Shown piece by piece: positions 48,388 to 60,023 of a stretch of DNA of 64,000 nt. A program made the translations under genes and the position numbers. The first letter of the stretch is position 1, and each line of letters opens with the position of its first letter. The notes under the pieces were generated by a model. That model did not search any database. It was given only the letters and a program-made list of their open reading frames with translations, and was not told the origin of the DNA. Source of the stretch: Thamnidium elegans (Eukaryota; Mucoromycota; Mucoromycetes; Mucorales; Mucoraceae); contig JAIXMG010000011.1 of NCBI GenBank assembly GCA_025201345.1, positions 1-64,000 on the forward strand. The letters are read 5' to 3'.

Positions 48388-50179
48388 TTATTTAACCTTT
48401 GCAATACTATGTACCATTTCCTACAATAATAATAATAAAAAATATATATATATATGTTAGTAAAAAAAAAAAAAAAAAGCAGTTATAAACATATACATTA
48501 TTCTTATTTACCTCTTTGGAAATCAAATGACATGTCTTTTCAATCAAGTTTAACAATGAATTAATATCACTAGACCAATCATTCAAAATTTCATTGGCAT
48601 CCTTCTTTGTTTGGAAATTAACGACACCAGCAGAACGATCAATACGAGCATAAATAGTCTTGGAAACAACCAATTTTGACAAAAATTCTTCAGCATCCTT
48701 TTCATTCAAATCAAGTAATTGTGTTAATCTCTTTGTAGAAATACGTGTATAGTATTTAGCAATAACACGAATATTATGTTCAACAACACGGTTATGAAGT
48801 TCCTTTAATCTCTTTTGACCTTCTTCAGTTGACTTGTTAAAGGCTGCAGATGCACTTAATAATTCTCCATAACTTTCCTCAATTTGTGACCAACGCATCA
48901 ATTCAATTGTAACAAAGTGCTTTGTCAATTCTTGGTATTGAGGAATTTGTGCCAATCGAGGGTCTTGATAAATCTTGTGAAGGTAATCAGATTGCTCGTT
49001 ATCAAAAGGTGATAAAATAACAAAGAGAACTGCGTTTTGAAGTACTGGTTTCCATTTAGTTTCATCTTCTTTAATAGATTCAGAGTCATAAATTTGCTTA
49101 TAAAACTTGTGTACATTCAAGTATTGTTCTTCATGTAAAGCATGTTGAATCATCAAGTTATAGAATCGAAGTTTAAGATCCTAATTAAAAAAAAAAAACG
49201 GTAAGTACTTTTTTTGTTGTTTTCCTCTTCCTTTTTTTTAAAAAAAAAGTAAGTAATACTTACTTCATTCTCCTTATCTTGGAAGAACTTGATATTGATC
49301 TTCTTGGAAATAATTTGAGTACGAATGTAATCTGCTTTGGCCAAACAGAGTCTCATTTGTTCCAAAATAAAGTCGACCTTTTCACGCTTATCCATTGAAC
49401 CAAATGTCTCTACTTGAAGTTCTTGAAGAATATTAGCTGCTTCAGATACTTTACCTTCGTCTTCACGAATCTTTGCTAAAAGACGAGTAATACGTGCACG
49501 TTCAACTTCAACATAAATCTATTTTTTTTTTTTATTTTGAATAAAACAAAACAAAACAAAAATCTCTCTCTCTCTCTCTTTATATATACCTTTCCGTCAG
49601 TAACAGTACGAAGAGTTTCAATCAATTCAAGTTTAGTTTCCATATCAGGTGTAGAATCAAGATAAGTCATGGCTTCTTGAACCATCAATGAAGTAGCCTA
49701 TACCATTATATTAATACAGATACACTTCTTTCTTTCTTTCTACTTACACCCTTAAGTTGGCCATGCTTCTTTGACAATAAAATAATTTGTTCATTCAAAA
49801 GTTTCCAATCTTTAACTTCGTGACACAACTTGACAATTTGAACAAGAATACGGCCAGTTGATACTTGATCGGCAGCCTACACGTATAAAAAAAAACTGCG
49901 TTTTAGCGCATCCAAAATAAAACAAAAGCGACTGAATTATCTAGTTACGTTTCTGGCTTGCTTTTCAATAGACATTAACTTTTCCAAAGCCTCATTGATT
50001 TTACCTTGCTATACACATGCAAAAAAAAAAAAAGAGGGAAGTGAGTTCTAAACATACGCGTATATACATGTATATTATTTTTATTTTTTTACCTTGGCTA
50101 AAGCTTCAGTTTCTGGTAAAAGGATATCAACTTGAGGACTAAAGTCCTTGTCCATTTTTTCTAACTTTCCGTCTGACAT
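48388..50179 (-). CDS. RPN5: 26S proteasome lid subunit Rpn5 (PSMD12)
   Basis: Seven exons on the minus strand: 50179-50093, 50008-49949, 49876-49748, 49697-49590, 49518-49264, 49180-48512, 48420-48388 (33 nt); 446 residues, the usual Rpn5 length. TPR-like helices precede a PCI domain ([20 protein letters not shown]...GVVNFQ) and a C-terminal helix that packs in the lid bundle. Typical Rpn5 stretches: [28 protein letters not shown] and [10 protein letters not shown]. The tiny last exon supplies [10 protein letters not shown]. Part of the proteasome regulatory particle. Confidence 0.95.
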
Positions 50180-50796
50180 GATTGATATACGTATATTTAT
50201 TTAAATAAAAAGAAGAATACAGAATAAAAAAGGTTTATAAAATAAAATAAAATAAAAAAAAGAGCTTACGTTTCTAACAACGAGTATACGTCATTCATGA
50301 TTCAAGGTCAGTGTAAAAATTAAATTTTCGGACTAAAAAAGCAACTGATGCTTGTATTTTCGCTCTGTTGCATTGTTCTTTCCTTGTGGGATTAGCGATT
50401 AAATGAAAAGTATACGTACTTTTTATCATTAGTATTACTGATATTACTATCTTGTACTCGTTTAATCACTAGAAACTAATTTATTATCGAGATATTAAAA
50501 AACCTATTGTTATTTTACATGTATTTAATAGTCGTTGTTTTTCGATGTTTCGTATACTTTGTCATAAGCTGTGCAATGGTTGCCTATTTCGCCAATAATT
50601 GGTATTTCATTACGATTAATATAATTCCATCATTCTTTTGGTTTTGCCGAATTTTATATGAACGCGATAAGTACAACATTTTTATTATGGGATATACAAT
50701 TATCGTTGCTGGTTCGAGAAGGAGATGCACGTGATTCAAAATACGATTGGCGAACATGAACCCTGTATGATACTCAGGAACAAGTTTCTCAATTAG

Positions 50797-50829
<33 letters not shown>

Positions 50830-50940
50830 AGAGTAATTTTGAATTGATTTATACTTGTTACTTGTTAAGCAGTTACGAGCTGTCAAAATGTATACATTAA
50901 TGCAATCGAATAAATAAAGGAGAATTTTTTTATTATTAAT
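50180..50940. other. Intergenic region upstream of RPN5
   Basis: Promoter side of RPN5 and terminator side of MCP1. A 71-codon hydrophobic frame at 50507-50734 has no splice partners or recognisable similarity. A 28-bp A run lies near 50800. Confidence 0.45.
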
Positions 50941-51717
50941 CTATATGATGCTACCATACATCTTTGCAAAATCAAGACGCAAGGGTATTTTCTTTGTGTC
51001 TCTACCAACAATAATTAAACCAGATATTAAAGCTACACTAACAGTAGCAACAATACCATGTCGAATCAATTGCTTCTTTTTCAGTCTATCGTTTATATTC
51101 TTTTGTTGGATAGATTTGCCATGTTGAGGCACTTTTCCATTTGCCACAGGCAATTGAGTTTTACTACGACCCCAGATAGCAACTTTAGCGCCACTAACCA
51201 TATGGTATGCAGCAGCAACAATCAACGCAGTATGTAAACCGTAAGTAAATATGGGTTTGTTTTGAAGTCCCCAAGCAATATATCCAAAATCGATAAAGGC
51301 AGAGTCGCCATAGTAATCAATAGGTAAATGACGTACAAGATAGTAATGAAGACCAGCTAATGGAATTAATAAATAACCGGTTAATCCATGGTAGGGTAAT
51401 AACGCCGGATTTTTTTTGATATTGGTGTTCCAGTAAAGTCGAATACCGAGTTTAGCGAGACCGGCTGTAACATGTGTAAGAATAGATCCTGTCACAAGAA
51501 TACCTTCTAAATGTTCATCTTGGTAAAAGGGTCTCCCAAGCATGATCCAGTTGTTGGCTAATGACGAGCCACCAATGTTGGCACCTAATATTTGTACACC
51601 ATGAGTGACAGCAAATACTGAAAAGATAATAGCTGAACCGTTTTGAACTTTGGTTAAGAGACCGTATACCTTTTGAGAAGATAAAAACGGTCTTGGTGAA
51701 GTACCCAAAGAAGACAT
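50941..51717 (-). CDS. MCP1: Mcp1-like mitochondrial membrane protein (DUF1691)
   Basis: Single exon, 258 residues. Five predicted membrane segments arranged as in the Mcp1 transmembrane domain: GSAIIFSVFAVTHGVQILGA, GILVTGSILTHVTAGLAKLG, YHGLTGYLLIPLAGLHYYLVR, GLHTALIVAAAYHMVSGAKV and GIVATVSVALISGLIIV, with conserved His residues in four of them (a cytochrome b-like pattern). Yeast Mcp1 is an outer mitochondrial membrane protein that interacts with Vps13 and suppresses ERMES loss. Assignment is by topology and motif. Confidence 0.75.
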   Translation of the reverse strand: MSSLGTSPRPFLSSQKVYGLLTKVQNGSAIIFSVFAVTHGVQILGANIGGSSLANNWIMLGRPFYQDEHLEGILVTGSILTHVTAGLAKLGIRLYWNTNIKKNPALLPYHGLTGYLLIPLAGLHYYLVRHLPIDYYGDSAFIDFGYIAWGLQNKPIFTYGLHTALIVAAAYHMVSGAKVAIWGRSKTQLPVANGKVPQHGKSIQQKNINDRLKKKQLIRHGIVATVSVALISGLIIVGRDTKKIPLRLDFAKMYGSII

Positions 51718-51908
51718 GTTAATGTAGGAATATATGTGTATATAAAAGAAAAGAGAAAATAAAACACGAAAAAAATAAAAACAATATATCTCAACAATCC
51801 GGGATTTGAAAAAAAAAACAATATATTTTGTATATATATATTTTAGTAAGAATAAAATGGTTGTATAGTGTTGGTTTTGTTGATTGTGTTACATATAAAT
51901 AAGAATAT

Positions 51909-52159
51909 TTAACCGATAATAAGCTTATCTTCTTGGAAGTTATATTCTACAAGCAAAAAAGAAAGTTTAGTAAATAGATTTCACTGCTAGAATAAAAGAA
52001 ACTTACCGGGAATTTCGAGGTTAAGAGGAGCGGGACCTTGACGAATACGACCAGAGATATCATAATGAGAACCGTGACAGGGACAATACCATCCACCAAA
52101 GTCACCAGCTTCACCAATAGGTACACAACCCCTATAAAAAAAATATGTCAATTTTAAAG

Positions 52160-52190
<31 letters not shown>

Positions 52191-52903
52191 GCTCTAGTAC
52201 TTACAAATGAGTACAAACACCCAACATGACAAGCCACTTGGGATCCTTTACTCTCTCAGCATCTTGTTGAGGATCACGTAATTCAGCAACGTTGACAGTG
52301 TTGGCTTCAGCAATTTCGGATTCGGTACGATGACGAATGAAAACAGGCTTTCCTCTCCACTTGATAGTGACGTTCTTACCCTCGGGAATAGAGGCCAACT
52401 CAACTTCGGCTTTAGCTAAAGCTAAAACATCAGCAGATGCAGACATGTTGGATAAGAAATCAGTAACAGTAGCTTGAGCACCAGCGGCAGTCAATAAACC
52501 GGTAGAACCAATCATCATATAAGCAAATGTACGACTGGCTTCACCGCTGTTCTTGGTCTTTTTGTATTTAGAAAAGTCGGGAATGTTGGTGGTGCTGTGA
52601 CGAGCTTGCATAACAGATTGAGAAGAAATGGCTATAGAAACAATAAAATATATTAGCTGTTATTTCTCCTTTTTGTGTGTATATATATATTTTTCTTTAA
52701 AAAAAAAAGAAGAAAAAAAAAGTACCATTAACTTGAGATCTGTTTAAAAGACCACCGACAGATCTTTGCTTAACTGAATCTTCTTCTTCCTTGTTGTTGG
52801 TAGCAACAGAGAAAAATCTCTTTAAAGCAGGTGCTGAAGCAGCACCTGTGGTGTAAGTACGGTTAGAAAGAGAAGAGGCAAAGGTACGTGCTAAGGAGGC
52901 CAT
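51909..52903 (-). CDS. RIP1: Rieske iron-sulfur protein of complex III
   Basis: Exons on the minus strand 52903-52726, 52631-52205, 52131-52007, 51946-51909; 255 residues. A mitochondrial presequence ([20 protein letters not shown]) is followed by the hinge and membrane helix ([21 protein letters not shown]), then the Rieske fold with both cluster-binding loops, CTHLGC and CPCHGSHYD, and the C-terminal [12 protein letters not shown]. Intron 2 splits CTHL/GC. Transfers electrons from ubiquinol to cytochrome c1. Maturation needs Mzm1, encoded at 44150. Confidence 0.96.
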
Positions 52904-53613
52904 TTTGTCTCTAAAGTGTCTATTATAATTTAAATTAGAGTGGGGAGGTTTAAAGAGAGAGAGGTTTTTTTTTTCGAAAATCAACAAGGCTTAATTCGGA
53001 GAAGGGGCCGTTTCTTTTTTTTTCGACGTCACCCAGTTTTTGAGCTGGGTTGCAAGCTGTCACTTTTTAAACATGAGTGCCCCATTTGAAGAAATTTGAA
53101 TAGTTTTTACTGTAAAGTTGTTGCAAGATGAAATATGTTACAAGTTTATTTCGAACAGATACATATATATATATGTATATGTATATATATAGTACTAGTG
53201 AATTAAAGCTTTAACAAGTCTTTATTGTCTTTTACACTTCTCTATGTACCAGTATAGGCTTCTGGTAAATAGAATTAATCTTCTTTTTTAAACAGAAAAG
53301 CTGTTCAAGGTAAATACTATATTCAAGCCGTAAACTACATAGAAATTGATTCATGCAAAATAAACGCCTTTTTCTCTTTTTAGCGTTCTTTTTACAGGTA
53401 AAAAAGATTGGAAGAGTACAAACAAATTGTTGTTGTAGCAGTTCAATCGGCGCTTTCTTCTCTTCAAGTATGTTTATCCGAACCGCTTTTACATCCTGTG
53501 TACCTTTTTTTTCTCACGCCTTGATCTGCATATATAAATTATAAAAAAGGCAGAAAGTCTCTCTTTTTCTTCTTCTTTTCTAATACAACAATAACAAAAA
53601 CCTTATATATAAA
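52904..53613. promoter_or_regulatory. Divergent upstream region, RIP1 and TPR gene
   Basis: 710 bp between divergent starts. Holds CACGTC-type words near 53027 and A/T tracts; no coding sequence supported. An alternating TA tract is at 53160-53192. Confidence 0.45.
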
Positions 53614-54356
53614 ATGTCTATTTCCGATGATGCTATCTTAGAATTCATGTTCAATCCTGGTTAGTTTTTTTCTTTTAATGCTGTTAGAAAATAAAGTATC
53701 TAAACCTGTCTTTTATTATTTAGAATCTCAAGGCTTACCTCTTGATGCTATTTCAAATACTGTTGATTCTAAACCTAGTAAGCTTTTATATATATATATA
53801 TATGTCTGTTTTTATTTTACTTATGCGTTACTGGTAGAATATATCATTTCACCTGAAGTGATTGCTCGACTAGAAGCTCTTGAAAAGGAAGCAGTATCAC
53901 AGGTAGAAAAGGAAGAGAACTCTGAAAAGGCTTTAGAGTTATTAAATCAATGTATCGAAATTGAGAGTAAATACCCTTCTGCTTATAACAACAGGTAAAA
54001 TATACATATAAAAAAATAAAAAAGAAGGGTGGATATTTATATTCTTTTATAGAGCACAATTATATCGCCTAAGAGATAATTTAGATGGTGCACTTTTAGA
54101 TTTAAATTATGTAATTGAAGATATCGGACAAGGTCAACCCAAGATCTTAAAGCAAGCTTATACACAACGTGCTATTATCAAAAAACAACAAGGTGATCTT
54201 GAAGGGTCTAGAAAGGATTTTGCTGAGGGAGCTAAATTAGGTAATCCTGTTGCACGTAGTTTTGCAGTATCTGAAAACCCTTATGCAAAGATGTGTAACC
54301 AAGTGATGATGCAAGTAATGAATCAAGAAAGGATGCGTAATAGTAATTTAGAATAA
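53614..54356 (+). CDS. TPR protein related to TTC36
   Basis: Four exons: 53614-53659, 53724-53777, 53838-53994, 54053-54356; 186 residues. Begins MSISDDAILEFMFNP, close to the N-terminal helix typical of TTC36, then TPR helices: EKALELLNQCIEIESKYPSAYNNRAQLYRL, ALLDLNYVIED, KQAYTQRAIIKKQQGDLEGS and an FAEGAKLGN repeat. Ends LCNQVM-type helix (AKMCNQVMMQVMNQE). TTC36 is proposed to protect enzymes of tyrosine catabolism; the fungal role is unknown. Converges with the RecQ-like gene, 16 bp between stops. Confidence 0.85.
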
Positions 54357-54372
54357 AATATATATATACTTT

Positions 54373-55573
54373 CTACAATAAAATACTTTTATTGAATATT
54401 TTACATTTACCAAAAATGGAGAGGCTATGCATTATATCTAATTGAACACGCTCATTTGAAACGGCTGTAACTGCTGTAATAGGTACTGTAGGAAACATTG
54501 TCTTTAACTGTTCAGTCGCACGGAGATAACCGAAATGAAATTCTGGTCCCCACTGAGAAATACAGTGCGCTTCATCAATAACTATTCTAGATAATAAATT
54601 TTCGTTTACTAGCAGAGTAATCATATATTTACTCTTTCTAAAATCAGTATAGGTCATATAAACTAATTGGAATGATTTAATGACCGTATATTCTAGTTCT
54701 TGTATGGATATCCAATTGGGTTTATAATTCTTTTTAGCATTACTGATAAAGGCTGTGGGTATATTGTGGTATTGGGTGTAGTGATCATCGTGTTCTAATA
54801 AATTAATATATGTTGGAACGATCACAATAGTAGTTAACTTGATATGATGAAATAAAATAGGTAATTGGTAGCATATGTTTCTAGGGGGTCCAGCAGGTAG
54901 AACTAACAACATGTCTTGATTATCAAGCGAAGCTGACACTGCTTCGTACTGATTCGGAATAAATTCTTGGGTTTTGAAAGAAGCAAATAAAATACTCTTT
55001 AGTTCTTCTCGACCGATACGTGTTAATGATGATGTAGTGTTTGGTGTAAATGGTATGTTTTGTTCCAGTATAACTGTATCATTTTCGTCTACCCAGTCAT
55101 TCTCTGCATCATAATAAATGGATAAATCGCTCATTGATCTAGTAGGTATATAATTTGCCTGAAAAAAAAAATTTATTTGAATAATGAAAATTAAACTTTT
55201 TTTTTTTTTGTTAGTTACCTCATCTGACGTAGAAGGTAATGTAGTAGGTAATAATGTCGATGAGCTAATGTCTTGGTCAGAATTATGTTCCATTTCAAGG
55301 TAAGAGTATTGGGTTCTTTTTCTTTTACGAGAGTTTTGACTACAAGAAACTAAAAAGATATATCTTAAGTAAAGAAAAAAGTAAAAAAATATATCTTAAA
55401 AAAAAAAAAGTACCATTTTTATTCTCACAGGGCTCAGAAGTACTGTGATGATAAATGACAGGTTTTCTAATAGAGGCATGCCAACACCTTGCATTTTTAT
55501 CATGATCAGATATTATATTAGGTCTTACATTGTATTGAAACAAAGCTAAATGTTGAGCATAATTTGTCTTCAT
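54373..55573 (-). CDS. Single-lobe RecQ-like protein with degenerate Walker A
   Basis: Exons on the minus strand 55573-55414, 55349-55219, 55158-54373; 358 residues. A low-complexity, basic (SRKRKRT) N-terminus precedes one RecA-like lobe: the region FIPNQYEAVSASLDNQDMLLVLPAG corresponds to motif 0/I of RecQ, and DEAHCISQWG to motif II. The P-loop reads PAGPPRN where RecQ has PTGGGKS, so the ATP-binding Lys and Ser/Thr are absent. The aromatic-rich loop after DEAH is altered (PEFHFGYL). The second RecA lobe, zinc, WH and HRDC parts are missing; the frame stops 17 bp before the neighbour's stop. Probably no helicase activity; either pseudogene in decay or a repurposed binding protein. Confidence 0.8.
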
Positions 55574-55624
55574 TTTTTAAAAAAATTTATATATGTAAAA
55601 AAGGAGAAGAGGGGGGAGAGGGGA

Positions 55625-57778
55625 TTAAATTAAGCTAGATTTTAAGGTATCAAGTTCTACTTGAATCTTTTGACGTTCCACACGCTCCTGCTCTAATTTC
55701 GATTCAAACTCTTGCTTTATCTTTTCTATTTCAAACTGAATATATTGTTTAATCTTTGCATCAATGACTAAATCTGGCGTAGAAGGAAGATGTTGAGGTG
55801 CTGGCTTTCTTTCTGCTGTTATTGTTGTTGGTGCTGGATTTTGATCAAAATGGGTTGGTAAGATACCTAATTCGGGGAGTGGTGGCATGGATCTTTTAGG
55901 AACAGGTGGAAGTGGTTGATCTTCGTTTGTTGAAACAGGTCTACTAGTTGCCGGTGATTGCGGAACCATCTTGGTACCGAAATTTATTTTGGGTGGTTTA
56001 GCCATATGGTTTAATGCATTTTGATGCGCTTCAGGGCTCTTTGCTCTAAATGAATCGCTAGATGTAGTAGAGGTTGGTCTAGGAATAGGTCGTGTAGGTT
56101 TATCATGGATAGGTGACATGGGTGGTAAATCGGGCGACATGACTGGAATAGATGGAATACGACGATGTCCAATATCAATAGGAGGCGGTGAAGCAATTGA
56201 ATTGGTACGACGAGCTGCTGGTACAGGAGGGGTTGTCATTGGACGTGGTGGCGTAGTAATAGGGCGGGGAGGTGGGGATGCCATACTGGAGCCTTCACGC
56301 TGAGTTAATAGGGAGGTAGGACGGGTTGTAACTGGAACTGGTGGTGGGCGTGCCATGCCTTCAGCTGGGACGGATGATGGCGCAGTATCCGTTTTAACTG
56401 TAGCTGGTCTTGCTCGTACTGGTCTTTGAGGTGGTTTATCATCTTGTAAGATTTGAACAAATGTCGATGGAAATAATCCAGTCTCTCCACTTTCACTTGT
56501 ACCTTTCCACCATCCATCATTGTCTAATTGATCCACTACTGTTACGTATTCACCTCTCATAAGTTTTATTTCATCTATATTAAGGGGGTTTTTTTTTAGT
56601 GGGTTTATTTATTTTATATTATTTTGCTTATGTTACCAGTGCTTTCGGGTAAATAATCATGAAGTACCATTGCTCTTGATGATAATGCTAATTGAAGGTT
56701 AATTTCATCAGCAAAGTATATATTTTTATTTTTTTATTTTATCAGCTTACTTTTCTTTGTAGTTGTTGGTACAGGAGGATTATTATTCTTGATAAGAGAA
56801 GGATGAGGTTTATTTGGAATAGAAGGTACCTTTTTTTTAAAAAAGTAATAATCGTATAAGTATATTTATATATTTTAACCGTAATGAATTTTAAAAACTT
56901 ACATTTGATTCAGTATTAGTTGAAGTAGGTCTATCATTGACAGAACTTCTATTGGAATTAGTAGAAGTTTTCTTTAAAGAAAATCCACCGGCCAAAATAC
57001 TACCGATACCACCTTGTTTTACTCCATAAGCAGCTAATTTAAATGAATCTTCTATAAATAAAGTTTTAGGGTGTGAATTATATGATATGATTATAAATTA
57101 TTTTTTTTTTAAAAAAAAAAGGGCTTACTCTTCGCTTTTGAATCATCATCACCAGGTAATTCACTTTCTTGTACAAGCTCCACGTGCTACCGAAAGAAAA
57201 CTAGGTTTTAAGTACAACAACACCACAATAATAATAATAAAAAAAAAAGCACTTACATCGGCCGGGAAAATGCCCTTTTTTCCGTTTAAATCACCTTGCC
57301 ACCAACCTTCTCCTATATCCTTGTTCAAAATAGTCACAATACGATTCTTTTGTAAAGATAATTCTTCGGGTGATTGTGATATATAGTCTTTGATAACAAT
57401 AGCCAATACAATACCTAATGTATAATTGAGTACATGTATATATTTTTCTATTGTTTATTTTTACCTTCTTCGGATATCTTTTCGAGAAACTAGAATAAAG
57501 GAACTTTTTAGTTGTTACAATTACCAACAATAAAAAAAAATACATTACGTTGCTTGGAACTAATCCAATTTCTTTATTGTTGTTGACTCTTTCTGCTACC
57601 CACCAGTCTGGGCTATCCTTATTTGAAACACGAACTGTTTCTCCAACTTTAAGAGATAATTCGTCTTCTTTATCCGTTTCGTAAGCGAAAGTAGCCTTAT
57701 ATAATTCTAAAATAACAAAAAGATAACGTTAAATTCTAGTACTGTTGGTATATATTATGTATATATATTACCTGTCAT
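55625..57778 (-). CDS. Triple-SH3 adaptor with proline-rich region (CIN85/Sla1-like)
   Basis: Nine exons on the minus strand: 57778-57772 (7 nt, ATGACAG), 57706-57549, 57489-57465, 57414-57257, 57186-57129, 57051-56903, 56829-56751, 56687-56637, 56574-55625; 544 residues. Three SH3 domains: about 3-60 (ALYDY-like ATFAYE...WW...GLVPSN), 66-120 (IKDYI...GWWQGD...GIFPAD) and 220-275 (LHDYL...GWWKG...GLFPS). A long Pro-rich stretch with many PPxP ligands follows, then a C-terminal coiled coil (IEKIKQEFESKLEQERVERQ). This is the layout of CIN85/CD2AP and resembles yeast Sla1, so a role in endocytosis and cortical actin is likely. Most introns lie between domains. Confidence 0.88.
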
Positions 57779-58960
57779 TTGTTTATTATTCTTTTTTTTA
57801 AAAAAAAGAAAAAAAAAAGAAAAGAAAAGAGGAAAAGAAAAAGAAAGAAAAAAAAAAAAGGGAAAAAAAAAATACAAGGGAAGCACAAAAAAAAACACGG
57901 ATGCATTGGTGAACTGAATACCCGACAACTTTTTTCCCTAATGTAAATAGTCACGAGGAACAGTGCGCGCTTTGCCAAATACGATCAATCGTGTGGCACG
58001 GGGTGAGGTTGAAACAAACTGCTGCACCACTACAATATACTAGGTACACCACAGTGTGCATCAGCCAGGTTAGAGAGGTATCCTTCATATATGCGAGTTT
58101 TGATTAATTAAAAACATAACAAAACATTAGTTGACGTGTTTTATTCTAGTTATTTTTCCAAGTAGCTAGATCTTTTTTTCTTAGAATAATAAACATTAGT
58201 TTTTTTGATATAATTATTTACAAAGCTCATAGAAAGGTTGCTAATAAATTGTTTAAGCATCTAATTTTTTATAAAGATAAAGAGGTTTCAAAAGCCATGA
58301 AGAACATCAAATTAATTTTTCTTTTGTGTCCCTTTGTTTTATTTTTCTTTTTCAAGACAAACGGTTCTATATAGCATCATTGATGAGAATATAGGGTTCT
58401 AAAGTATAACAATAAATATACTATTGATATATTTGTATAAATTTAGTTTTGCGTAAAGTGATTTGATTCGTGGCATTTTATATTTTTACCCTAAAAAAAA
58501 AAATACTAAATATTGTTCCGACTTTAGGGTTATCTCTTAATATTTTATACAAGGACATTGATTTTGTTATAATAACAATTTTACCTATTGTTGGTAACTT
58601 TCATTAATTTTATATCGCTTTGATAATTCATGCAGGGAGTATAGAGTCCAATGTAGTATGTGCTGGAAATTACTCAAACGTGTTTGTCAAATACATTCCG
58701 TATCACGAAGACCATGAAAGATCGCGTGATAAGCTTATACTCTTTTATCACGCGCACGCGTGCGCTAAGTTATATGCTATCTGTGTATTAAACGAGTAGA
58801 AAAGCTTAATGCGTATAAGCACTGGTCTGGTACGACTATTTTATACAAAAAACTGTAATAAACAGCAACTTGGACATCCGACGCATTAGTAAAAAACGCG
58901 TTTATCTTCACTACTAGTTTTTGACGTCGACTGAGCTCATATTTTCTTTCCTGGCTCTTT
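57779..58960. other. Intergenic, no gene seen
   Basis: A-rich tract at 57795-57895 just upstream of the SH3 gene, then AT-rich sequence. A GC-alternating palindromic word CACGCGCACGCGTGCG lies at 58748-58763. No frame supported. Confidence 0.5.
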
Positions 58961-59310
58961 TGTCGTGATCTAGCTCATAGTTAGTAAATGTATAGCTTAC
59001 ACCATTATCAACGACTAGTGTAAAATACACAAACTAAACAATAAAGTAAAAGTCTTTGATATAAATCACATCATAAAATGATAAATTACTAGTTTAATTG
59101 GTAGAAGGGTATAAATACGACTTTAGAAAGGATTCACATATCTCTTTTGATTACTTTTGAATATCATAACCATTTTATATCCAACCTCACAGTATTTTTA
59201 TCTGACTCTTTATATTTATTATATTCACCCTTATTTTAACCCTCATTTACCACATCTTTTGCACAAATCACTTGAAATTTGAAGTTGCATTACCTTTTTA
59301 TTCTTACATT
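58961..59310 (+). mobile_element. LTR relic of the 18770/27731 family
   Basis: Starts TGTCGTGATCTAGC and shares ordered landmarks with the other two copies (TATAGCTTAC, CTAGTGTAAAATACACAAAC, GGTAGAAGGGTATAAATACG, CTCTTTTGATTACTTTTGAA). It ends plausibly at TTTTGCACA near 59270. It lies directly upstream of the gene at 59378. Confidence 0.65.
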
Positions 59311-59377
59311 TTAATAGTTTTAAAAGACTTTATTTTGAAAAGTTTATCAAAGGATACCATTGATATCACCAACTTCT

Positions 59378-60023
59378 ATGAGAGTATTGGCGTTCGGTGA
59401 GAAGATAGGAATACCGTAAACTCTTCAAGTTTAGCGAGCCTACTTCTAATTTTGATCAATTCAATTTCATTGCGACTATAATTAATTTCTTTAGAGATCG
59501 GGCTAGAAGCAGAAGAAGAAGTGGTGAATCTGAAACAGGTTGAGAGTTTGATTAAGGACGTTATCAATGGTATATTAGAAGAAAATTCAGAATACACTGT
59601 TCTCCTTCGCGATACTTCTAACTACTTCTCCGCTAGAGGCTTTATGGTACGTAGATCGGTTGACTAATTACCTTGACTTACATTATGAATTTTCATCCAG
59701 TTTCTAAGAAATGAATCGAGCGAAAATTATTGGCGACAAAAACAACTGTGCGAGGACTTGAGGCGTTCGGAAACTGAACAAATTTACCATGAACTCCGTG
59801 AAAGACATAGCAAAAGATTAAAAAAAAAGGTTTGTGCCTAAAAAAGCACTAAGGCTATTTACTTCTAAGCACCTGGCTATTGTAGGAGTTACCAAATGAA
59901 CAGGATCAAATATTGCCTGGATTCAGCAATTCTACCTCATCCATGATAAAACAGAAGGCACATGATACATTTATGGGTGACAAAGTAGATTGTCATAATC
60001 AAAACTTCTTAAGAGTATATTAA
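59378..60023 (+). CDS. 145-residue coiled-coil protein, four exons
   Basis: Exons 59378-59396 (19 nt), 59495-59646, 59701-59829 and 59886-60023. Three introns (GTGAGA...TAG, GTACGT...CAG, GTTTGT...TAG) keep phase. The product starts MRVLAFEIGLEAEEEVVNLK, continues with charged helices (ESLIKDVINGILEENSEY, NYWRQKQLCEDLRRSETEQI, HELRERHSKRLKKK) and ends NQNFLRVY. No known family. The exons are too short for an ORF scan. The LTR relic upstream contributes a GGTATAAATAC word 265 bp before the ATG. Confidence 0.55.

Noticed and set aside
50507..50734. 71-75-codon hydrophobic frame
   Set aside because: No similarity, no splice partners; hydrophobic translation is expected from AT-rich DNA.
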